Shown here: positions 17,262-25,175 of the stretch, one piece after another
Layout: each line of letters starts with the position of its first letter
How positions within the stretch are numbered: the first letter of the stretch is position 1
DNA from: Stieleria bergensis
GTDB taxonomy: Bacteria > Planctomycetota > Planctomycetia > Pirellulales > Pirellulaceae
DNA: 64,000 nucleotides
Reading direction: 5' to 3'
NCBI GenBank assembly: GCA_007745635.1
Contig: CP036272.1
Span: 2,599,266 to 2,663,265 of the forward strand
The notes under the pieces: generated by a model
What the model was told of the DNA's origin: nothing
The model's database searches: none
The model's input: the letters and a program-made list of their open reading frames with translations, nothing else
Made by a program: the position numbers and the translations under genes

Positions 17262-18521
17262 ATGCGAGTTTTAATCTCTGGCGACATTCATATTGGTCGT
17301 CGTTCAAGCAAAATTCCTGAGAACGCCACCGGATTTCGGGCGCGAGACGCCTGGATGAAGATCGTTGAAACGGCGATCAAAGAGCGTGTCGACCTTGTCC
17401 TGCTTAGCGGTGATGTCGCGGATCGAGACAATCGGTTTTGGGAAGCAATTGGCCCGCTGGAAGCCGGTACGTCTAAGCTTGCAGCGGCCGGCATCCAGAC
17501 GATTGCCGTGAGCGGAAACCACGATTTTGATGTCCTGGTTCGACTCGCCGATGATCTGCCCGATGAACAGTTTCGGCTTCTCGGCAGGAACGGGCAGTGG
17601 GAACGCTATACGGTCGAAAAAGGCGGTCACGCTGCCTTGCATCTTGATGGTTGGAGTTTCCCTGCAGAGCATGCCTCGGCTAGCCCGCTTGATACTTACC
17701 AAGCAGGCCACAGCGATGGGGTGCCGGTGGTGGGATTGGTTCACGGCGATCTTGCCCAGCCCACTTCGCGATACGCGCCGCTTGACCTGCGATCATTAGA
17801 GACTTCCGGGGCCGACGCTTGGGTGCTAGGGCATATCCATGCCAAAAAGTTGATCCACCATTCGCCGTCCCCCTGGATTCTTTACCCGGGGTCTCCGCAG
17901 GCACTTGATCCAGGAGAAACCGGAGAACACGGCGTCTGGGTGTTCAACGTACAGGACAACTCAGTTCAATCTCCTGAATTCATTCCCCTTTCAACGATTT
18001 GGTACGGCCGCTGTGGCGTTGATGTGGACGGCATTGAGACCCGTGCTGCATTCGAGTCAAAAGTGGTTTCGGCGATTAAACAGCACGCTCAAGACGTTCG
18101 TCAAGCGATGGGGAGCAACCTCGCTGCCATTTCCTTCCGAGTTGAAATCACCGGTGCCACTGCACTTGCCAACCAAGTGAGTGCGATTGTTGCCGGCATT
18201 GAAAAGGATCTGCAATTCAATATCGGTGACGCGGTCGCGATGGTTGAAAAAGTCACGCATTGCGTCACCCCCGCGATCAACGTGGATGACTTGCTGCGAT
18301 CTAGCTCCGCACTCGGTGTTGCGGTGCAAATGCTGAAAGAACTTGAAGACGGCGGGAACGCTGACCTGATCGCAGAAGCGATGGCAGACCTTCAAGAGGC
18401 GGATCGCAAGCGAAGCTATCGCGCTTTGGATTGCCCACCTCCAAGTCGTGACAACACCAATCGCCTGCTAAAAGCCCAATTGCAGCAGATCATCAATCAA
18501 CTTGCAGGACAGACCTCATGA
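17262..18521 (+). CDS. SbcD/Mre11-like metallophosphoesterase
   Basis: 419 residues from the ATG at 17262, where the first beta-strand MRVLISGDIHIG begins; an upstream start would add 38 unrelated residues. Phosphoesterase motifs: GDIHIG, LSGDVADRDN, SGNHDFD, GLVHGD and LGHIHAKK, with two-metal ligands D, H, D, N, H, H in place. SbcD-like enzymes form a complex with an SbcC/Rad50-like ATPase and nick or trim DNA ends and hairpins. The downstream gene is such an ATPase and overlaps by 4 bases (ATGA), so the two are translationally coupled. Similarity to the Bacillus YhaO/YhaN pair is equally possible. Likely cytoplasmic, but see the partner's membrane segments. Confidence 0.87.
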   Translation: MRVLISGDIHIGRRSSKIPENATGFRARDAWMKIVETAIKERVDLVLLSGDVADRDNRFWEAIGPLEAGTSKLAAAGIQTIAVSGNHDFDVLVRLADDLPDEQFRLLGRNGQWERYTVEKGGHAALHLDGWSFPAEHASASPLDTYQAGHSDGVPVVGLVHGDLAQPTSRYAPLDLRSLETSGADAWVLGHIHAKKLIHHSPSPWILYPGSPQALDPGETGEHGVWVFNVQDNSVQSPEFIPLSTIWYGRCGVDVDGIETRAAFESKVVSAIKQHAQDVRQAMGSNLAAISFRVEITGATALANQVSAIVAGIEKDLQFNIGDAVAMVEKVTHCVTPAINVDDLLRSSSALGVAVQMLKELEDGGNADLIAEAMADLQEADRKRSYRALDCPPPSRDNTNRLLKAQLQQIINQLAGQTS

Positions 18522-21500
18522 GCAATAAACAACTCGAAGTCAACCGAATTGCCATCCGTCGATTCCTCGGAATTCAAGACGTTGACGAATTCAAAGTGGA
18601 TTCGATCGGCAAGGGCGTCAACATCATTCATGGTCCAAATGGTGTTGGGAAAAGTACCTTGTTGCATGCAGTGGCAACATTGCTGGACGCTACCAAGCAT
18701 CAATCCGAGCGTCCCACCATCAGTTATGACCTAACCGTCGCGGGTGACCCATGGCAGGTCGATATCGATGCCGGGCATGTCACTTGGCTGCAAAACCATC
18801 AGCAGTCCTCTGCCCCCGATCTTGGCCCCGCAGTGAATCGCAGCAAGTATCGGTTGGCGTTGGAAGAAATGATCGCCGGGCAGGGAGAGCGATTCGCGAA
18901 AGTCATTGCAGACGAAAGTCGGGGCGGGTTTGACCTTGATGCTGCCGCGCAGGCGGTGAGTGAAAAATTTACCTCCACCACTGCGGCAGCCTCGCTCAAA
19001 AATGCTCTGAACGATGTAAAGCAGTTGAAGCGAAAGGAAGACGGCACCACCAATGAATCTGCAAGTCTCAGTGAGCAGTCCCAACGCCTGATTGATGCCA
19101 ACGAAGCGTTCCACCAGCAAGTTCTGCACCAGCGCGTTGTCGAGTACAAAGAAGCGGATGAAAAAGCGAACGCAGAACTCAAACAACTGGAAACGTTCCC
19201 AGAGCAGCTCAAACGCATCCAAGGGAATGAAGCGGATACGCTGGAACGCTTAGACAAGAATCTTCGCAAATACACACAACAGGTCAGTCTTGAAGAACAG
19301 CGTGTTGCAGAAGCCACTGCAGAGCGTGATCAAACACAACTGCAATGCGCTCTTGATGACCGTTTTCAGAACGCGATCGAGGCAGATGTTCAGCGTTTGG
19401 AAAAACTGGAGGGATCGTTACGAGAACTTCGTCGACAACTGAACGAACACTCCGAAATTGCTTCTCGCAACCAAAAACGTCTCGTTAGTTTACAGCTCAC
19501 GGAGGCTCAGTTGGAAGGGCTGTCCAAGGTGGAGGTAGACGATGTCAGCAAGGTGGTTCGCCAACTGCTTTCTCATCGCGCGGAGATGCTGTGCTTGCAA
19601 AAGCAGAAGGATTGGCTTGAACAAATCGGGGACAAAGAGAGTCTGCCAGAGGTCTCCGAGATCGAAGAAGCATCCTCTGCGTTGACTCGATGGCTTGCAA
19701 CTCCCACAGTATCCGCGGTGTTCAAGCGGGCGATTTCGTGGCCAGCGGTTGCAGCCAGTTTGGCTCTCGCAGGTGGCTGCGGGGCAGCAGGATTCCAGCT
19801 TGACCCGCGTTGGTACTGGGGGCTGATCGTCCCGGTCGGCTTGACATCATGGGAACTCTTTGCAGCAAAGATGTTCTCGCAAGACAGTGTCGCTGAAGCA
19901 TTATTGCTCCACCAGCAGGCCTTTCAGCAAACGGGCCTCCAGCCACCCAAGCAATGGTCGCGCGTCGACGTTGAATCACGACTTCGCGCGATCTTCAAGT
20001 TTTTGGCCGAAGCTCGTGTCAACCACGAGATCCACGCGCGGCATGGCAGTCTAGTCAGCCAACTAAACAGGGCTCGCATCAATCAAAATCAGATTCAGCA
20101 GACGTTACAGGGGATTGAAAACAAGATTGGAATCAAGCCAGACATCGATCCCGAATGGCTGCCGAGATTCGTGGACACGCTGAACCAGTGGTGTGAAGCG
20201 TCCGACAAACGCGACGTCGTTGGCGTGAACTATCGAAATGAACGCATCCGATTCAGGCAACTGCAACAGTCTCTCGTCGAACAGCTTCTGCCGTTTGGCT
20301 ATGAAGAGCTCTCGACGGTCGAATCCATTCAAACTGCAGTGAGAGCCCTGAAGAGTCGCCACAGCACGTACGTCAAGAATGAGACATCGCGTGCCTCGTC
20401 ACAGCGGTTCTTGGACGAACAGTACCATCCTCAGCTAGCCAAAGCGACTGAGGATCGAGAGAAACTGCTCTGCAAGTATGGCTTGATCGATTCCACGGCG
20501 CAACAACTGAAGCAGTTCTGCAAACAATTGCCTGAGTACAAACGCATTGTCGAGCAATCCCGGAAGTGGTCCGATCTTCGAACGAATCTGCTCAGCCAAC
20601 TGGAAGGCTCTGAACATTTGATACGCCAGCCAATCGAAAAGCTGACGACGCAGATCGAAACGTTTGCACAGCAGGCAGCGCAGCGCGACAGCATTAGCAA
20701 GACGATTGGCACCATTGAAGAACGGATTCGGGTCGCCAAGGACAGCGATGCGATTGATCGTGCCATCGCTACGCGAGACGAGGCCTCTGATCGGCTCGAA
20801 GAATGTCGTGATGGCGAACACCGGAATCGGATGTCCGCCTTGCTGCTGAAACATCTCCGTAAACGTTCACTGGAGCTCTCCAAGCCAGTTGTCTACCAGA
20901 GAGCACAGCAACTGCTGTCACGCTATACCAAGGGACGTTTGGAGTTGCAGGTCAACGACAGTGCCGATGATGCCGCCTTCCACATCAGCACCCCTCGCGG
21001 ATCGAAAACCCTGGATCAGTTATCACTTGGTGAACGAGTGCAAACCATGCTCGCGATTCGAATTGCCTTTCTGGAACATGACGAACCGGTCATGCTGCCC
21101 GTGCTATTGGATGAGCCGCTGGCGACCAGTGACGCCCGCCGTGCCGAAGAAATCATGGACACGGTGATTGAGATCGCAAAGACTGGCCGACAGGTGTTCT
21201 ACTGCACCGCGCGCAGCGAAGAACTCTCGCAGTGGAAAACGCGACTCGCCTCTGAAGTCGTTCCGCATCAATGCATCGACCTTGCGAAGGTGCGAATCCA
21301 TTCGGAGTTTCAATCCAACCCTCCGGTGGCAACGGCAATCGTTCGCACCACGGTACCGTCACCTGATGGGATGTCGCGTGAGGAATATGGGACAGTGTTG
21401 CAGGTGCCTGCTCTTGAGCGATACCGAATCGATCCCCAAAGCGTCCACCTTTGGTATGTCATTGATGACCTCGACCAATTGAAAATGCTGTTGGAGCACG

Positions 21501-21988
21501 ACATCACGACGTGGTGGCAACTCAAAACAATGCTGGACCAGGGCGATGCGGAGAAACTGATCGGGGGTCAGGGACGCGTTGAAGCTCTGACGTACGTATT
21601 TCGGGCAGTCCAAGTCGTGCTCAACAATGCATCGATTGGGCGTCCGCCTCTGGTAGACCGATCGGCACTGATTGAATCCGATGCGGTCAGTGAGACCTTT
21701 ATGGATGCACTCGATGAATTGGCAGAGGAATGCGGCGGTGAGGCCTGCAAACTGATTGAACGATTGGATCAGAAAGCGCCTCCCCGGTGGCGGAGTGCCA
21801 GCACGGAGAAACTGATTGCCTATTTCACAGACAAGGGATACCTCTTGGATGTGAAGCCTTTGACGCAAGGTGCACTCCGGTTGAAGGTTCTTTCCGCGCT
21901 TCACGATGACATTGAATCGGATCGAATCAGTGAAACGGATCTCGATTGGATTCTCAGTCGTCTGGACATAGGCAGTCAATTGTTTTAG
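18518..21988 (+). CDS. SbcC/Rad50/YhaN-like coiled-coil ATPase with internal membrane segments
   Basis: 1156 residues. N-terminal Walker A IIHGPNGVGKSTLL (about 37), long coiled coils (about 190-400 and 500-780), then the ABC signature LDQLSLGERVQTM, Walker B LPVLLDEPLATSD (about 862) and a switch region QVFYCTARSEE. Between the coils, residues about 405-450 form two hydrophobic stretches (AISWPAVAASLALAGGC and YWGLIVPVGLTSWELFA), as in YhaN-type proteins, in place of an Rad50 zinc hook: no CxxC is seen. About 240 residues follow the ATPase half (from about 913), containing DDLDQLKMLLEHDITTWWQL, reminiscent of a helix-hairpin-helix; this tail is not usual for SbcC. Pairs with the coupled SbcD-like gene; probably acts on DNA ends, possibly at the membrane. 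Confidence 0.85.
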   Translation: MSNKQLEVNRIAIRRFLGIQDVDEFKVDSIGKGVNIIHGPNGVGKSTLLHAVATLLDATKHQSERPTISYDLTVAGDPWQVDIDAGHVTWLQNHQQSSAPDLGPAVNRSKYRLALEEMIAGQGERFAKVIADESRGGFDLDAAAQAVSEKFTSTTAAASLKNALNDVKQLKRKEDGTTNESASLSEQSQRLIDANEAFHQQVLHQRVVEYKEADEKANAELKQLETFPEQLKRIQGNEADTLERLDKNLRKYTQQVSLEEQRVAEATAERDQTQLQCALDDRFQNAIEADVQRLEKLEGSLRELRRQLNEHSEIASRNQKRLVSLQLTEAQLEGLSKVEVDDVSKVVRQLLSHRAEMLCLQKQKDWLEQIGDKESLPEVSEIEEASSALTRWLATPTVSAVFKRAISWPAVAASLALAGGCGAAGFQLDPRWYWGLIVPVGLTSWELFAAKMFSQDSVAEALLLHQQAFQQTGLQPPKQWSRVDVESRLRAIFKFLAEARVNHEIHARHGSLVSQLNRARINQNQIQQTLQGIENKIGIKPDIDPEWLPRFVDTLNQWCEASDKRDVVGVNYRNERIRFRQLQQSLVEQLLPFGYEELSTVESIQTAVRALKSRHSTYVKNETSRASSQRFLDEQYHPQLAKATEDREKLLCKYGLIDSTAQQLKQFCKQLPEYKRIVEQSRKWSDLRTNLLSQLEGSEHLIRQPIEKLTTQIETFAQQAAQRDSISKTIGTIEERIRVAKDSDAIDRAIATRDEASDRLEECRDGEHRNRMSALLLKHLRKRSLELSKPVVYQRAQQLLSRYTKGRLELQVNDSADDAAFHISTPRGSKTLDQLSLGERVQTMLAIRIAFLEHDEPVMLPVLLDEPLATSDARRAEEIMDTVIEIAKTGRQVFYCTARSEELSQWKTRLASEVVPHQCIDLAKVRIHSEFQSNPPVATAIVRTTVPSPDGMSREEYGTVLQVPALERYRIDPQSVHLWYVIDDLDQLKMLLEHDITTWWQLKTMLDQGDAEKLIGGQGRVEALTYVFRAVQVVLNNASIGRPPLVDRSALIESDAVSETFMDALDELAEECGGEACKLIERLDQKAPPRWRSASTEKLIAYFTDKGYLLDVKPLTQGALRLKVLSALHDDIESDRISETDLDWILSRLDIGSQLF

Positions 21989-22143
21989 CGTTAGCTGAGG
22001 TTTGGTCGTCGCCCGGGGCCCATCAGTCGTTTTGGCGTTAGCGACTGGATACCGTTGGCGTTGCCAACCACTTCACCCTCACCTCGCTGACGCTCCCGCC
22101 AGCGGGAGAGTTCAGTCAACGGTTCTTTCAGCATACAAGGGTT

Positions 22144-22223
22144 GGCCGGTTTGCGGTGGTGGCGCGCCGATGAGTGTTCCGATTTGCAAGGCGTGGGAAT
22201 TGATTGTCTCAATGGCCGGCCGG
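22144..22223 (+). repeat. 80-bp dispersed repeat, copy 1
   Basis: Starts GGCCGGTTTGC and ends CTCAATGGCCGGCCGG. It aligns without gaps with 55707-55786, with about 67 of 80 bases the same by eye. Upstream of both copies lies a short CTCCCGC/GCGGGAG palindrome (here 22093-22108). Not coding. Confidence 0.75.
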
Positions 22224-22245
22224 TAGCAGACAATGCAGTGGAACT

Positions 22246-22271
22246 GTCCCTCTCTTTGATAGAAGAGGGAC
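22246..22271. terminator. Hairpin between convergent genes
   Basis: GTCCCTCT and AGAGGGAC form an 8-bp stem with a 10-base loop, immediately followed by a second stronger hairpin at 22273. Position between two convergent genes suggests transcription termination or mRNA 3'-end protection from either side. Confidence 0.4.
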
Positions 22272-22272
22272 A

Positions 22273-22297
22273 CCGGAGGGCAGGGGCTGCCCTCCGG
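22273..22297. terminator. Strong 11-bp hairpin between convergent genes
   Basis: CCGGAGGGCAG, loop GGG, CTGCCCTCCGG: a perfect 11-bp GC-rich stem between the stop of the plus-strand ATPase gene (21988) and the stop of the minus-strand gene (22371). There is no T-run, so it is not a textbook intrinsic terminator, but placement supports an end-of-transcript role for both genes. Confidence 0.5.
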
Positions 22298-22370
22298 CAA
22301 AGTGCATTGTTTCTCGCCAACGTTTGCTTCAAGGAATCGCAGCGAATGCGATTCGCATTCCTCGGTGGAT

Positions 22371-22907
22371 CTAGTTAACGACTGCGCCGTCGCCTGTCAT
22401 CCAAATGTACTCGGTGCCGCCGGCACCGATTTTCTTGATTCGAAACTGAGCGGGCCGCGTGTGATCGTGTGCAAAGTCTCCCGCATTGACGCCCAATGAT
22501 CGGCCGCCGACTTGTTTCAAGCCGAGCGTTTGGCAGGCCATCCAGTGCAGTTCGACACTTTCTTGCTTTTTGCCATAGTAGGAAAAGATCTGACTGAGCG
22601 AATAGCGACCATTTTCAGGCGGAGTGATCAGCCCCCAATCAATGTCGTTGCGATTCTTCAGTTTGGCCTTCGAGCGTTCCGTCCAGGACGCTTCTTGTCC
22701 TGAGAGAACCATGTTGGGACACTGATTGAATTCGCCAATGGTGCGTTCGACTTCGGTGTAAGATCCGTCCAGAATCTTGTACTCCATCCCGGTGATTAGA
22801 TTCTTGGCGAAATGAGTGTAGAAGTTGATTTTGCAACCCTTGGGAACTTCGGTGTAGCCCTGTGAAGGTGTCCAGCCTCCGTGGCCACTAAGAAAAATCT
22901 GGCGCAT
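22371..22907 (-). CDS. Stv-like putative adhesin-domain protein
   Basis: 178 residues, ATG at 22907 with AAGGA nine bases upstream. The protein begins RQIFLSGHGGWTPSQGYTEV and continues VPKGCKINFYTHFAKNL, a pattern I associate with the putative adhesin Stv domain: a strand, then a GHGG turn, then a strand with FYT. The C-terminal half carries SYYGKKQESVELHWMACQ. There is no signal peptide or membrane segment, so how it would reach the surface is unclear; the name comes from the domain family and not from a shown function. It stands alone, convergent with the SbcC-like gene. Alternative: a small cytoplasmic hydrolase-like fold using the GHGG turn. Confidence 0.55.
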   Translation of the reverse strand: MRQIFLSGHGGWTPSQGYTEVPKGCKINFYTHFAKNLITGMEYKILDGSYTEVERTIGEFNQCPNMVLSGQEASWTERSKAKLKNRNDIDWGLITPPENGRYSLSQIFSYYGKKQESVELHWMACQTLGLKQVGGRSLGVNAGDFAHDHTRPAQFRIKKIGAGGTEYIWMTGDGAVVN

Positions 22908-23468
22908 GCTTGTTCCTTGGATGTAACGAAAGTGTGTTGCGTTATGTGTATCGGTAATCAGTTCGAATGAAAGCTAGCTCCCTGTTCGGCGACATGACCG
23001 ATCCCGATAAAGCGAGAGGGTGGCCGATGAAGCTAATTTGATAGGGCTCTAAACTATGCGGTTTGTTTCGCCAGTCGCGGCGCCGATGACGTGGGACTTT
23101 CCAGTCTTGTCTTGGCGCAGTTCTATCTGGCGCGTTTGCATCGCCTTCGCAGGGGTGTTTTGAGTGGCCCTCGGGGGTGGCCGAAGTCAATGACTGGTGC
23201 ATCAAACAGCACAGCGACTCGTCCTGCGGCCACTGGCTGCCAAACAGATCAACCGATTCACCATCAACTGGCGTGATTTCAATAAACTGATGCCTCCAGT
23301 TTTCCGCTGCACGTGGGCACGCGTCCACGAGTTCGACCGGCAAGAGCATCAACCGTTTCAATAACCGTGGGCACTTCCCTGCCCTTGCCCTTGCTGGCCG
23401 AACTAGAATTCGTGTTTGCGGTCAGTGGGAAAGACCGACGCATCTTCGCTTCAACAAAACGAGTCATC
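22908..23468. other. Divergent intergenic region, no gene seen
   Basis: Spacer between the minus-strand Stv-like gene and the plus-strand sulfatase. Frames in it have no recognisable motifs. It presumably holds both promoters; none could be assigned by eye. Confidence 0.45.
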
Positions 23469-24818
23469 ATGAAAAAACTCTATTGCCTGTTGGTCATCCT
23501 GTTCGGGGCCACGGCAGCCGTTCGGGCTGATTCACCGAATCTCATTTTGATTCTGACCGACGACCAGGGCTGGAGTCAGCGGTCGGGATTCATGGACCCC
23601 GAAAATCCAGAGTCCCGATCCGGTTATCTTCACACTCCATCGATGGATCGGATCGCGGAAGAGGGGATGCGTTTTACTGGTGGCTATTCACCTGCCCCGC
23701 TATGCACTCCGACTCGTCGCAGCATCCTCTGCGGAACCAGTGCGGCACGCTCCGGATCGGAATTCGTCAGTCAGTGGGTGCCGGCGGATCATCTGACGGT
23801 TCCGCGGGCACTCAAGCAAGCGAATCCTGATTACCAATGTGCCCACTTCGGGAAGTGGGGAGAGAAAATGATTTCTTCACCGGAAGAGTGCGGCTATGAC
23901 GTGAGCGACGGGCACACCGGAAACGTGACAGGAGGCATGGTAGACAAGATGCAGCCGGCCCATCTCGTTGAAGATCCCAAACGCACCGGCACGGTCACCG
24001 ATCGGTCGATTGAATTCATTCGGAAGCAAGCCAAAGCAGGCAAGCCATTCTATGCTCAGGTCAGTTACTATGCAGTGCACCTGAGAACCGAACTGTTGCA
24101 GACCTCACTGGAAAAGTACCAGGACAAGGGCGCTCCCGATCGGGCTTATTCGCAGGGATGGGCTGGAATGCTGGAAGAGCTGGACAGCGGCATTGGCAGG
24201 CTGCTGGACGAGCTGGATGCTCTGGGAATCTCTGACAATACCTATGTGGTGTTCACCACGGACAACGGCGGCCGCGGCACTGTTCCTGGCGGCGATCCTA
24301 AGAGTCCTGCACCGAATGTTCCCTTGTCCGGGGCCAAGCATTCGCTGCTCGAAGGCGGCATTCGCGTCCCCTTGATGGTTCGAGGCCCGTCGATCGAAGC
24401 TGGATCGGTCTGTCGGGTCCCCGTGGCAGGCTACGACTTTCTGCCGACCTTTTATGAGCTCGCTGGCGGCAAAGGCAAACTCTCTAAAGAACTCGATGGA
24501 GGAAGCTTTGTCACGTTGTTTTCCAATCCAGAATCCGGTTCCGTCGAACGTTCAATGGATGGCTTGGTGTTTTCGCGGCCCCGTCAGCGAATGGCCGCGC
24601 TTCGTACCGGTCCATGGAAGCTACTGGCAGAGGTGAATGCCAAGCGCGAAATCCAGTCGGCAAAGCTCTTCAATGTTGTTCAGGATATCGCCGAAAAACA
24701 TGATCGTTCCGTGATGCAGGCTGACAAAGCCAAGCAATTGCAAGCACGCCTGCAAACATATCTTGAAACCGTGGTTGATCCATCGCCAACCGTGCGGCGA
24801 AGAAAGAAAACCGATTGA
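23469..24818 (+). CDS. Secreted arylsulfatase-family sulfatase
   Basis: 449 residues from the ATG at 23469, followed at once by a signal peptide (KKLYCLLVILFGATAAVRAD). The N-terminal metal-binding strand is NLILILTDDQGWS; the formylglycine motif is CTPTR (C79) with the downstream CG two helical turns later; VVFTTDNGGRG supplies the C-terminal Asp/Asn ligands, followed by GAKHSLLEGGIRVPLMVRGP, the typical lysine and arginine block. It should hydrolyse sulfate esters, probably on a glycan, after Cys-to-formylglycine conversion. Length is usual. The substrate cannot be told by eye. It stands apart from the two ECF-led loci, followed 357 bases later by an esterase fusion on the same strand. Confidence 0.9.
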   Translation: MKKLYCLLVILFGATAAVRADSPNLILILTDDQGWSQRSGFMDPENPESRSGYLHTPSMDRIAEEGMRFTGGYSPAPLCTPTRRSILCGTSAARSGSEFVSQWVPADHLTVPRALKQANPDYQCAHFGKWGEKMISSPEECGYDVSDGHTGNVTGGMVDKMQPAHLVEDPKRTGTVTDRSIEFIRKQAKAGKPFYAQVSYYAVHLRTELLQTSLEKYQDKGAPDRAYSQGWAGMLEELDSGIGRLLDELDALGISDNTYVVFTTDNGGRGTVPGGDPKSPAPNVPLSGAKHSLLEGGIRVPLMVRGPSIEAGSVCRVPVAGYDFLPTFYELAGGKGKLSKELDGGSFVTLFSNPESGSVERSMDGLVFSRPRQRMAALRTGPWKLLAEVNAKREIQSAKLFNVVQDIAEKHDRSVMQADKAKQLQARLQTYLETVVDPSPTVRRRKKTD

Positions 24819-25175
24819 GTACCCTGCACGTCTCCGTTTTTGAATCGTTGGCTCAGGATGACGGCTCTCTGCGCGCTGCCATTCACCCCACCGTGGCCCA
24901 TGGGGCATTTGACCGGAAATGATCAGGTCAACCTCGCGAACCCAAATGACGAATTCGGTCCGAGGTATACTTGCTGGAGCGGGCTCGCTTGCCAGGTCGT
25001 CTTTGACTCTGTCGGGCAAGGAGCTTGCATCGAATGAACAAGCCTGCCTGCTGCCAGCAGGTCATGGTTGATTCGCTCTGACTGTACAAAACATGATGAT
25101 TCGAAGTCCAGCGAAACGCCCATTCCCAGGCAACTGTTGGGCTTCGACTACAAAACGAAACAGGATGCTTCACCG
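24819..25175. other. Spacer, no gene seen
   Basis: 357 bases between two same-strand genes. A TTG-started in-frame extension of the next gene reaches 25068, but it lacks a signal peptide and is not favoured. One short palindrome (CCTGCTG C CAGCAGG) lies near 25046. Nothing else is seen. Confidence 0.4.

Noticed and set aside
25068-25175. TTG-started extension of the esterase fusion
   Set aside because: Would bury the signal peptide that begins at the GTG 25176.
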